Assembly (NCBI GenBank): GCA_045600225.1
Contig: JAZRXL010000021.1
Coordinates: forward strand, 1-64,000
DNA: 64,000 nucleotides
DNA from: UBA1181 sp045600225
GTDB lineage: Bacteria > Bacteroidota > Bacteroidia > Bacteroidales > Paludibacteraceae
Reading direction: 5' to 3'
Made by a program: the position numbers and the translations under genes. Below the pieces are notes generated by a model. That model did no database searches and had not been told where the DNA came from. It saw nothing but the letters and a program-made list of their open reading frames with translations. Shown here piece after piece: positions 27,702-35,122 of this stretch (the stretch's first letter is position 1; each line of letters starts with the position of its first letter).

Positions 27702-28586
27702 CTATACCACTTGTCCCAAAATCAATGCCTTGGATAGATGGATGACATCAAAGGCGAAGAGCCTTTTGCCGAGGTCTTTGAGAGAGGCACCAAAGTGATA
27801 GACGGTATCGTCAACGATTAGGAATCGGTCGTGAAAATGGGTTCGATAGGAGAGTATCTCTATGTGTCGGCTAGTGCCATATTCGGCATCATGATTCATT
27901 TGCAATGTTCGTATGTTCGGACCTATTCGTTCCGTGTAGATCGTGGCTGATACATTGGGTTGCCTAGCCTCCAGAATGTGTAGCGTGTCTGCTCCCACAT
28001 AGGCGTCAATCAGTATCACCTCGTGTTGTGCCGTCCGGATGATGCTTTCGGCCACCTCTCTGCCTTCGAGCAGATGTCCCTCGAAAATACAGCCTTCATG
28101 TGGCGGCAGTTTTGTTTTTACGAAAAAATCTATTTGTTTTTGGTGCTCGTCCAATCTCTGTTCCACCTTTTGAAACCGTTTGTCAGTTCGTTCTTGCAGT
28201 GCCACCAGTTGGCGATTGATGGAGTAACCACGGAGCAGGTGGTCTTTGAGAACGGAGTTTGCCCAGATGCGGAACTGTGTGCCCTGTTGTGATTTTACAC
28301 GATAGCCAACTGAGATGATAACATCGAGATTGTAAAGTTTTGTCTTGTATTTTTTGCCATCAGCGGCAGTTAGTAAGGAATCCTTACATACTGAAATTTC
28401 ATCTAATTCAGATTCTTTGAATATGTTTTTGATGTGGAGAGTTACGTTGTTTCTTGTTGTCTGAAACAAATCTGCCATTTGTTGCTGTGTCAGCCAGACG
28501 GTTTCATTCTCGATTTGTACTTCCAGTTTCAAACTTTCGTTGGGTTGGTAGAGGATAATCTCTCCCAGGGTAGTTTCTTTTTGCAT
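27702..28586 (-). CDS. RhuM-family protein fused to a PLD-like domain
   Basis: The 294-aa protein has an N-terminal RhuM-type domain (about 1-130; TVWLTQQQMADLFQTTRNNVTLHI is HTH-like). A short helical linker follows, and then a C-terminal phospholipase D-like domain (about 165-290) with FHDRFLIVDD and YHFGASLKDLGKR in place of the classical HxK motif. Similar fusions occur in accessory islands. A DNA-binding nuclease or defence/toxin role is an inference. A reverse -7 element (CAAAGATA, 28644-28651) lies upstream, and the gene sits between two direct repeats. Confidence 0.8.
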   Translation of the reverse strand: MQKETTLGEIILYQPNESLKLEVQIENETVWLTQQQMADLFQTTRNNVTLHIKNIFKESELDEISVCKDSLLTAADGKKYKTKLYNLDVIISVGYRVKSQQGTQFRIWANSVLKDHLLRGYSINRQLVALQERTDKRFQKVEQRLDEHQKQIDFFVKTKLPPHEGCIFEGHLLEGREVAESIIRTAQHEVILIDAYVGADTLHILEARQPNVSATIYTERIGPNIRTLQMNHDAEYGTSRHIEILSYRTHFHDRFLIVDDTVYHFGASLKDLGKRLFAFDVIHLSKALILGQVV

Positions 28587-28643
28587 AATGATGATAATTA
28601 GTTACAGATAGACATCTTGCTTGAGGCAGATGTTTTTATATGG

Positions 28644-28651
28644 CAAAGATA
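28644..28651 (-). promoter_or_regulatory. -7 element of the RhuM-PLD gene
   Basis: Reads TATCTTTG on the minus strand, 58 bp before the start codon. It lies at the edge of repeat copy B, so the upstream half of this promoter is repeat sequence. Confidence 0.45.
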
Positions 28652-28754
28652 ATGTTTTTTGTGGAATTGTGCTGGCTTCTGGCTTCGACTTCGCTCAGCC
28701 AACGTTCGGCTCCGCTCAGCCAACGACTACGCCCCCTGAGCGTAGTCGAAGGGG
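28648..28754. repeat. Direct repeat copy B flanking the RhuM-PLD gene
   Basis: Partner of 27573-27677; it differs by a few bases and small indels in T- and G-runs. Confidence 0.88.
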
Positions 28755-28776
28755 AGCGCAGTCGAATGTGGGCGGG

Positions 28777-31089
28777 TTATCGGATCATAAACCGTTGACC
28801 TTTGGAAATGTAAATTTTACCGCTTTGTAGTGCGTTGCGACGAACTGTCTGACCGATTGAGTTAAAGAACGGGCCTGCTAATTCATCTGCAGAGTGGAGT
28901 AGAAGTAGTCCTGTTGCTTCATCGTATGAAAGTGCAATGTAGAATATATTGACGGCATTGACCTTTGTGATTGTGTGCTTACCTGCATTTAGACTGTTGA
29001 TGGTCAATACATTGTCGGTAATTTTTATGTTTTCCATCTCTGTGATATTGGTGCCGTCTATTTTCAAACTTGGAGTTTCTCCTGATGCAAATACAATAGT
29101 TAGTGTGCCTACGTTTGTTGAGGAGAAAGAAAACTCCGTAGCAGACTCCATTTTTAGACAATCAGTGTAGGTTGTTCCATTTACAGTTGCACTACCTTTG
29201 CTGTTGGAATAACTGCATGAGGTGAATTGATAAAAAGATGAATTAGAAGGAACTCTTCCTGTAAAATGACAAATCATAGATCCTTCAACCTCAACATTAG
29301 AATCATTGCCATTGCTAGGATTTTGTTCTTCTTCGTTGTTATCTCCTTCACCTTCTCCTGAATTTTCGCCTGCAGTGTTGGATGGCTCTGTGTATAGATC
29401 CACCATTTTGTTTGTATAGTTGGCGATGGCAGACGATAGTTCGCTATCGACATCGTGGCTAGCATCATCACTATCTTTGAAGGTCCATTGAAAATCTCCG
29501 TGTTGCATTCGTCCTGCACCTAGCTCTCCCTTAACAATGGAAGGAACATCCTCTGCCTTGTCTACTTTTGTGGTAGGCATGATAGATTTGTTCGTGTCGA
29601 AATTGCTGTAATAATGATCACCTTGATAGCTAGTTATGTTTTGTGGAACAATGCTTGATGGCTCGTTTACGACATACGCATCAAAGTCTTTTGTGGAGTT
29701 GATGCCACGCGTGCTCGCATTTTCTAATTTCCCTGCTGTATAGATGCTGTTTGCTCCATAAGGAATAAAGTAGAAGCTGCCAGTCATTATATTTCCACAA
29801 GCCTTAATGCTACCTCCATCTTCTTTAGAGAAAGTAGCGTTGTCGGTGGTGCGTTGTGAGCCATTGGCATATAGATCACTTCCTTGCATAGAGGTTAGCA
29901 TTGGATATTTACAATTGCGGAAATAGTTGTTCTGCATAAAAACAGAACTACCTAGGGTAGAACCTGCACCATACTTTGAATTACCATCGTAGTAGTTGTT
30001 GTAGACATGAGCGTTGTAGTATCTGCAACGAGGGTGGCGGCTATCGGAGTGGTCGTACCAATTGTGGTGGTAGGTGATGTAAAGAGCATCTGCTTGGTAG
30101 CTATAAGTTCCTTCGCTCAAGCCTAGTAAGTTGCATTTTCCATTGTCCCAAAAGTGATTGTAGGAAAAGGTTACGTAGTTGGATTTTTTACAGTCAAGAG
30201 CACCATCACCTTTGACTTGGTCTTTGTCGCTTCCTGGTTGGCCATAGAACATATCGTTGTGGTGAACCCAAATATAGTTATTGTCTTGCTGTAGACCTAC
30301 ATCGTCACCCTCATCGCTATTGCAGTAGAGAAAACCTAGGTTTCTTACTTCGCAGTAGTTTGCATTTTTTAGTCGAATACCCCAACCGAATGCTGTTGCG
30401 TCGTTGCCGATGCCTTCAATGGTTACCGGACTTGAATTGTTTTTCCCTAGGTCGATGATTAAATCACCTTTAAATTCAGTGTCACTTCCGATGCTACCTG
30501 TATTGGTTACTTTGCCGACGATGCGAATAGAGTAGGGTCGAGTTTCGTAACCTTTCTTTATTGCTTTTAGAATCTCTACAATTCCTTTGCAAGCGGTGGT
30601 TGCACCTTTGGATGATGTGATAACGTCACAAGAGATGGTCTCTTTGTTTGCATCAGTTACATAAAGAATAATAGTATTCTGTTTCATCGTTCCGTTTGCT
30701 TGGTAAGCACCAGGAGTGGTAGTACCTTTGAATGCGAAGCCGCTTCTGTCGTGAGACTTCACAGAAATAGTTTCGGATTCGGTCGATTCTGCGGAAATGT
30801 CCGTTCCGTTTTTTACAGGAACAATTTTTAATTGGTAATTGCCTTCAGATAGACCTATTGCGTCGGCTCTTCCATAAGATCCATAATTGCGAACAAGCTC
30901 ATCATCCAGTTTGATGTAATTCCCGTTTGTTGGTCGATAATATACATGGTAGTTGTCGTATTGAGAGTCGTTAGTCCATTCAATGTAACAAGACTCTAAC
31001 CAGCCATTGACATGTTTAATTTGGATTTTTGCGTTTGCATTGAAGAATAATCCCACAAAGAGGAATAGATAAATGAATTTTAGTTTCAT
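28777..31089 (-). CDS. Secreted pectate lyase, PL1 family
   Basis: The 770-aa protein has a signal peptide (cleavage near ANAK, residue 21), then a fibronectin-like N-terminal region (about 22-110) and a right-handed beta-helix pectate lyase domain (about 110-480). The latter has the active-site region HHNWYDHSDSRHPRCR (about 335-350, catalytic Arg in SRHPR). An acidic Glu/Gly/Asn linker (about 545-575) leads to a carbohydrate-binding-like domain. The tail (FFNSIGQTVRR...GKIYISKGQRFMIR) resembles C-terminal sorting-type tails. It would cleave polygalacturonate by beta-elimination. A reverse -7 element (CAAATGTA, 31115-31122) lies upstream. Confidence 0.9.
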   Translation of the reverse strand: MKLKFIYLFLFVGLFFNANAKIQIKHVNGWLESCYIEWTNDSQYDNYHVYYRPTNGNYIKLDDELVRNYGSYGRADAIGLSEGNYQLKIVPVKNGTDISAESTESETISVKSHDRSGFAFKGTTTPGAYQANGTMKQNTIILYVTDANKETISCDVITSSKGATTACKGIVEILKAIKKGYETRPYSIRIVGKVTNTGSIGSDTEFKGDLIIDLGKNNSSPVTIEGIGNDATAFGWGIRLKNANYCEVRNLGFLYCNSDEGDDVGLQQDNNYIWVHHNDMFYGQPGSDKDQVKGDGALDCKKSNYVTFSYNHFWDNGKCNLLGLSEGTYSYQADALYITYHHNWYDHSDSRHPRCRYYNAHVYNNYYDGNSKYGAGSTLGSSVFMQNNYFRNCKYPMLTSMQGSDLYANGSQRTTDNATFSKEDGGSIKACGNIMTGSFYFIPYGANSIYTAGKLENASTRGINSTKDFDAYVVNEPSSIVPQNITSYQGDHYYSNFDTNKSIMPTTKVDKAEDVPSIVKGELGAGRMQHGDFQWTFKDSDDASHDVDSELSSAIANYTNKMVDLYTEPSNTAGENSGEGEGDNNEEEQNPSNGNDSNVEVEGSMICHFTGRVPSNSSFYQFTSCSYSNSKGSATVNGTTYTDCLKMESATEFSFSSTNVGTLTIVFASGETPSLKIDGTNITEMENIKITDNVLTINSLNAGKHTITKVNAVNIFYIALSYDEATGLLLLHSADELAGPFFNSIGQTVRRNALQSGKIYISKGQRFMIR

Positions 31090-31389
31090 GGATATAGTTT
31101 TATGGTTCTTGGGGCAAATGTAGTAACAATAATTGAAAAGAAAAATTTTAGGAAAGAAAACCTATTTATTACATACGTCAATTTTATTTAGCTTTAATTG
31201 GGGCATCCTCCAGATAGTTGAGGTGTAGTTTGTAAACGAGCGTGTCGAAGGTGTCCTCGAAGGATAAAACTTTTTCAAATGAAATAGAGGTGAACTGTCA
31301 ATAAGCCAGATGGTAGAGGCAGGGAAAGAAAATGCAAGATGAGTGTGAATATCTTTGTCGAAATGTTTTCTTGTTTCATAAAATATTTC

Positions 31390-31397
31390 TATTTTTG
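31390..31397 (+). promoter_or_regulatory. infC-rpmI-rplT -7 element
   Basis: TATTTTTG about 75 bp before the infC start. The rest of the 382-bp gap 31090-31471 holds the pectate lyase promoter and no gene that I can see. Confidence 0.5.
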
Positions 31398-31457
31398 CAG
31401 TCGCTTTTGCGGGGCGTCTTGTCTCGTGAGCAGAATAAAAAGTGTTTAATTTAAATT

Positions 31458-31474
31458 AGGAGGATAAAGTTATC
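31458..31474 (+). promoter_or_regulatory. Shine-Dalgarno and ATC start codon of infC
   Basis: AGGAGG at 31458-31463 lies 8 bases before an ATC codon at 31472. A perfect Shine-Dalgarno is rare in this phylum, and a non-AUG start is the hallmark of IF-3 autoregulation. Confidence 0.8.
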
Positions 31475-32038
31475 GTAACGAAGCCGATTGTTAGAAAGCC
31501 CGAGCAAAGAGGTGGATCTAACGGAAAAGAAGCAGCGCACCGTATCAATGACCGTATCAGAGAGAAAGAGGTTCGTTTGGTAGGTGAGAACGTTGAGCAA
31601 GGAGTATATAGTATAGAAGAAGCACTTCGCATCGCCGAAGAGCAAGAGTTGGATCTCATTGAGATATCTCCTAATGCGGTTCCTCCAGTATGTCGTGTTG
31701 CCGACTACCAGAAATTCCTTTACCAGCAAAAGAAGAAGGAGAAGGAAATGAAGGCAAAACAAGCGAAGGTCGTTGTGAAGGAGATTCGTTTCGGACCTCA
31801 AACAGATGAGCACGACTACAATTTTAAATTGAAACATGCGATAGGATTCTTGCAAGAAGGTGCCAAGTTGAAGGCATATGTGTTCTTCAAGGGAAGATCA
31901 ATCCTATTTAAGGAGCAAGGAGAAGTTTTGTTGCTTCGTTTTGCCAATGATTTGGAAGAGTATGCAAAGGTTGATCAGTTGCCGTTGTTGGAGGGTAAGA
32001 GAATGATCATCCAATTGTCTCCAAAGAAGAAGAAATGA
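31472..32038 (+). CDS. infC: Translation initiation factor IF-3
   Basis: The 188-aa protein is an IF-3. The start is the ATC at 31472: it follows a perfect AGGAGG, the frame is closed by TAG at 31457, and only this start includes the conserved HRINDRIREKEVRLVGE segment. The first standard alternative (TTG at 31577) would remove it. The N-domain spans to about residue 100 and the C-domain follows (VKEIRFGPQTDEHD...). IF-3 prevents subunit joining and proofreads the start codon. It leads the usual infC-rpmI-rplT operon. Confidence 0.93.
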   Translation: MVTKPIVRKPEQRGGSNGKEAAHRINDRIREKEVRLVGENVEQGVYSIEEALRIAEEQELDLIEISPNAVPPVCRVADYQKFLYQQKKKEKEMKAKQAKVVVKEIRFGPQTDEHDYNFKLKHAIGFLQEGAKLKAYVFFKGRSILFKEQGEVLLLRFANDLEEYAKVDQLPLLEGKRMIIQLSPKKKK

Positions 32039-32073
32039 TTTAAACATTATAAGTTAATTAAATTTTAAGTAAA

Positions 32074-32271
32074 ATGCCAAAAGTAAAGACTAATTCCGGT
32101 GCCAAAAAGAGGTTTGCCCTTACCGGATCAGGAAAGATTAAGAGAAAGCATGCATTTAAACGTCACATTTTGACAAAGAAGACTAAGAAGCAAAAGTTGA
32201 GTTTGACTCACGCTGCAGTTGTTTCTTCTGCAGATGTTAAGAGCGTAAAGAATTTGCTTTGTCTTCGTTAA
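32074..32271 (+). CDS. rpmI: 50S ribosomal protein L35
   Basis: The 65-aa very basic protein starts PKVKTNSGAKKRFALTGSGKIKRKHA in family fashion (described in part here), with standard length. It is the second gene of the infC-rpmI-rplT operon, 35 bp after infC. L35 binds 23S rRNA within the large subunit. Confidence 0.96.
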   Translation: MPKVKTNSGAKKRFALTGSGKIKRKHAFKRHILTKKTKKQKLSLTHAAVVSSADVKSVKNLLCLR

Positions 32272-32349
32272 AAAACTTATTATTAATCGATTGTTTAGCT
32301 TAAAGTTCTCATTCAATTGAGACGCTAACGGTCATAAAAATTTAAAGAA

Positions 32350-32700
32350 ATGCCTAGATCAGTAAATCACGTTGCTTCAAGAGCAAAGAGAAAGAGAATT
32401 TTGAAACTCACCAGAGGTTACTATGGTGCTAGAAAAAATGTTTGGACAGTAGCAAAAAACACTTGGGAAAAGGGTCTTTTGTATGCATTCCGCGATCGTA
32501 GAAATAAGAAACGTAATTTCCGTGCATTGTGGATTCAACGTATCAACGCTGCTGCTCGCTTGGAGGGTATGTCTTATTCTCAATTAATGGGAGCTATCCA
32601 CAAGGCTGGTATCGAAATGAACCGTAAGGTATTGGCAGATTTGGCAATGAACCAACCAGAGGCTTTCAAGGCTGTAGTTGCTAAAGTAAAGAACGCTTAA
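32350..32700 (+). CDS. rplT: 50S ribosomal protein L20
   Basis: The 116-aa basic protein has the L20 hallmarks RKRILKLTRGYYG, RDRRNKKRNFRALWIQRINAA and SQLMGAIHKAGIE. L20 is an early 50S assembly protein and in some bacteria represses its own operon. The 78-bp spacer after rpmI has no clear hairpin. A strong terminator follows. Confidence 0.97.
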   Translation: MPRSVNHVASRAKRKRILKLTRGYYGARKNVWTVAKNTWEKGLLYAFRDRRNKKRNFRALWIQRINAAARLEGMSYSQLMGAIHKAGIEMNRKVLADLAMNQPEAFKAVVAKVKNA

Positions 32701-32724
32701 TCTGTTGATTTCAAACGTTTATAC

Positions 32725-32763
32725 AACGATCTCCTATGTAATGTAGGGGATCGTTCTTTTTTT
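32725..32763 (+). terminator. Terminator of the infC operon
   Basis: AACGATCTCCTA (32725-32736) pairs with TAGGGGATCGTT (32744-32755) with one wobble, then a long T-run. Confidence 0.9.
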
Positions 32764-32777
32764 TCTGTCTGTTTATT

Positions 32778-32807
32778 TTTGCCATAAATGCTATTTTCTT
32801 ACCTTTG
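32778..32807 (+). promoter_or_regulatory. surE promoter (TTTG-18-TACCTTTG)
   Basis: TTTG at 32778-32781 and TACCTTTG at 32800-32807, 27 bp before the surE ATG. Confidence 0.65.
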
Positions 32808-32833
32808 TGTTTGAACATAAGATGGTATAAATT

Positions 32834-33628
32834 ATGGAAAAACCAATTCGACCAACGATATTAATAACCAATGACGATAGCGTTTATTCAAAGGGTATTT
32901 GTGAGTTGATAAAAGTAGCTCGCGAATTTGGAGATGTTGTAGTCGTTGCTCCTGACAGGGTACGTTCAGGTATGTCTAGGGCAATCACCCATATGGAATC
33001 AATGCGTTTGAATAAACTGCACGACGAGGATGGCTTTGTTGTTTATTCTTGTTCGGGAACTCCTGTCGATTGTGTAAAACTGGCATTCTTTGCTCTGTTC
33101 GATGAGAAAAGACCAGATCTTCTTCTTTCGGGAATTAATCATGGATCGAATTCTTCGGTTAATTCATTGTATTCTGCAACAGTGGGTGCGGCAATGGAAG
33201 GTTGTGTTAATAACGTGAAGTCGGTTGCTTTCTCTTTGTGCGACCATCGCGAAGATGCAGATTTCTCATTTATGCTGCCTGCTGCGAGAGAGATTATAGC
33301 ACAAGTGATAGAGAATGATTTGCCCTATGCCACTTATTTGAATGTGAACTTTCCGATAGGAGAGTTGAAAGGTGTGAGAGTTTGTCGTCAAGCAGATGCT
33401 CGTTGGAGTGAGGAGTATGATCAAAAGGTGTCGGAATATGGAGATAAATCCTATCAGTTGGCAGGTTACTTTATGAATAGGGAACCTGATTCGGAAGATA
33501 CGGATGAATGGGCTTTGAATCATCATTGTGGATCCATAGTCCCTACAAAGGTCGATTTGACTAATTATGATAGTTTAAATGAAATAAAAAATAGATTTGA
33601 GAAATGTTTGAAGAATCAGAAGAGATAG
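32834..33628 (+). CDS. surE: 5'/3'-nucleotidase SurE
   Basis: The 264-aa protein has the SurE metal-binding pair in ITNDDSVYSKGI (Asp-Asp; the following Gly of most homologues is Ser here), PDRVRSGMSRAIT, and SGINHGSN with the conserved Asn. It removes phosphate from nucleoside monophosphates and possibly short polyphosphate. The next gene begins inside it (25-bp overlap), and lpxB follows, a gene order I associate with Bacteroidetes. Confidence 0.92.
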   Translation: MEKPIRPTILITNDDSVYSKGICELIKVAREFGDVVVVAPDRVRSGMSRAITHMESMRLNKLHDEDGFVVYSCSGTPVDCVKLAFFALFDEKRPDLLLSGINHGSNSSVNSLYSATVGAAMEGCVNNVKSVAFSLCDHREDADFSFMLPAAREIIAQVIENDLPYATYLNVNFPIGELKGVRVCRQADARWSEEYDQKVSEYGDKSYQLAGYFMNREPDSEDTDEWALNHHCGSIVPTKVDLTNYDSLNEIKNRFEKCLKNQKR

Positions 33629-33909
33629 AGAAGAGTAGTTTTGACAACTTCTTTTTAGGATTGTTCGTTTCTTTCCTAATGACTTTTGCTTGTTTGGTTT
33701 TGTTCTCTGGTACATCCCATTTGATGGATGATTTGGATGCAATGGTTCATGCAATATTGAACAAGTCAAACTTTGTTAACTTGTTGATAGCATCTCTTAT
33801 GCCGTCTATGTTTTTGTTCTTTTTCTTTTATAAGACAGAAAGATGGCAGTCTGCGAAAGGCCTTATTGTGGCTGTGTTTTTAAGTATGATTCTAGTTGCT
33901 GTTAATTGA
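33604..33909 (+). CDS. Small hypothetical membrane protein between surE and lpxB
   Basis: The 101-aa protein has three predicted membrane helices (about 17-38, 57-75 and 83-100) after a short acidic N-terminus. It overlaps the end of surE and ends 4 bp before the lpxB start, so translation is probably coupled. No known domain. Its position suggests an envelope role, but that is inference. Confidence 0.75.
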   Translation: MFEESEEIEKSSFDNFFLGLFVSFLMTFACLVLFSGTSHLMDDLDAMVHAILNKSNFVNLLIASLMPSMFLFFFFYKTERWQSAKGLIVAVFLSMILVAVN

Positions 33910-33913
33910 TCGT

Positions 33914-35053
33914 ATGAAGTATTTTATTATAGCAGGGGAGGCTTCTGGTGATTTGCATGCATCTAATCTGATGGGAGCATTGAAGATGCAGGATGAGAAT
34001 GCAGAGTTCTGTTTCTTGGGCGGAGATATGATGCAGTCGCAAGGTGGAACTATCGTGAAACACTACAAGGACATGGCTTTTATGGGTTTTGTTCCTGTGT
34101 TGTTGCACGCCCGTACTATTTTAAACAATATGAAGGATTGCAAACAAGCAATCTTAAATTATAAACCTGATGTCTTGATATTGGTGGATTACCCAAGTTT
34201 CAACCTGAAAATGGCGAAATTTGTAAAGGAGAATCTGCAGAACATACCTGTCTATTATTATATTTCACCCAAATTGTGGGCTTGGAAAGAGTATCGATTA
34301 AAGTCTATCAAAAAGTATGTTGATAAGGTCTATTCCATACTTCCGTTCGAGGTCGATTGGTTTGGTAAAAGGGGGTATGAGGTAACTTATGTAGGAAATC
34401 CTTGTGTGGATGCTGTGGCTAACAGACCTCATAAAAATGAGAATAAGGAAGATTTTTTGTCTCGTAATAACTTACAAGACAAACCCATATTGGCATTGTT
34501 GTCGGGTAGCAGGGTGCAGGAAGTAAAGAGTTCCTTGCCGTTGATGTTGGAGGCTGCTTCGGCCTATCCGGAATATCAACTGGTCATTGCGGGTGCTCCA
34601 TCCATCTCTCCTTCTTTGTATGATGAGATTATTGGACGTTATAACGCAAAGGTTGTGTTTGGAGAGACTTACGAGTTGCTGCAACAGTCTGAGTTGGCGG
34701 TTGTGACTTCTGGAACTGCAACTTTGGAGACAGCCTTGATTAGGACTCCTCAAGTTGTTGTTTATAAGATGTCTGGAGGTTGGCTTTTCCATCGTTTCTT
34801 GGATTTGTTTATAAAAGTGGAGAATGTCTCTTTGGTGAACTTGATCTCTAATAAACGGTTGGTGGAGGAGTTGATAATCGAAGAATTCACTGTGGCTAAT
34901 TTGAAGAAGGAAATAGATCGATTAAGGACTGCTGAGTATCGAAGTCAGGTGTTGAAAGGATATGATGAGTTGATTGCTTTGTTGGGAAGTGAGCCTGTTT
35001 CGGAAAAGGCAGCACGACTTATGTTGGATGATTTGAATGGGAAGTGTGGGTAG
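33914..35053 (+). CDS. lpxB: Lipid-A-disaccharide synthase
   Basis: The 379-aa GT19 protein starts MKYFIIAGEASGDLHAS (ATG at 33914; the upstream TTG at 33896 lies inside the previous gene). Further signs are YYISPKLWAWKEYR, LPFEVDWF, LLSGSRVQEV and SGTATLETAL. It joins UDP-2,3-diacylglucosamine and lipid X into the disaccharide of lipid A at the inner membrane. Confidence 0.95.
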   Translation: MKYFIIAGEASGDLHASNLMGALKMQDENAEFCFLGGDMMQSQGGTIVKHYKDMAFMGFVPVLLHARTILNNMKDCKQAILNYKPDVLILVDYPSFNLKMAKFVKENLQNIPVYYYISPKLWAWKEYRLKSIKKYVDKVYSILPFEVDWFGKRGYEVTYVGNPCVDAVANRPHKNENKEDFLSRNNLQDKPILALLSGSRVQEVKSSLPLMLEAASAYPEYQLVIAGAPSISPSLYDEIIGRYNAKVVFGETYELLQQSELAVVTSGTATLETALIRTPQVVVYKMSGGWLFHRFLDLFIKVENVSLVNLISNKRLVEELIIEEFTVANLKKEIDRLRTAEYRSQVLKGYDELIALLGSEPVSEKAARLMLDDLNGKCG

Positions 35054-35122
35054 CCTTCCCTTGTCTTTCCTCCCTTTCTAATTGTTTTGTTTTTTTTTAC
35101 GGTTTATCTATATTGTTTGTTT

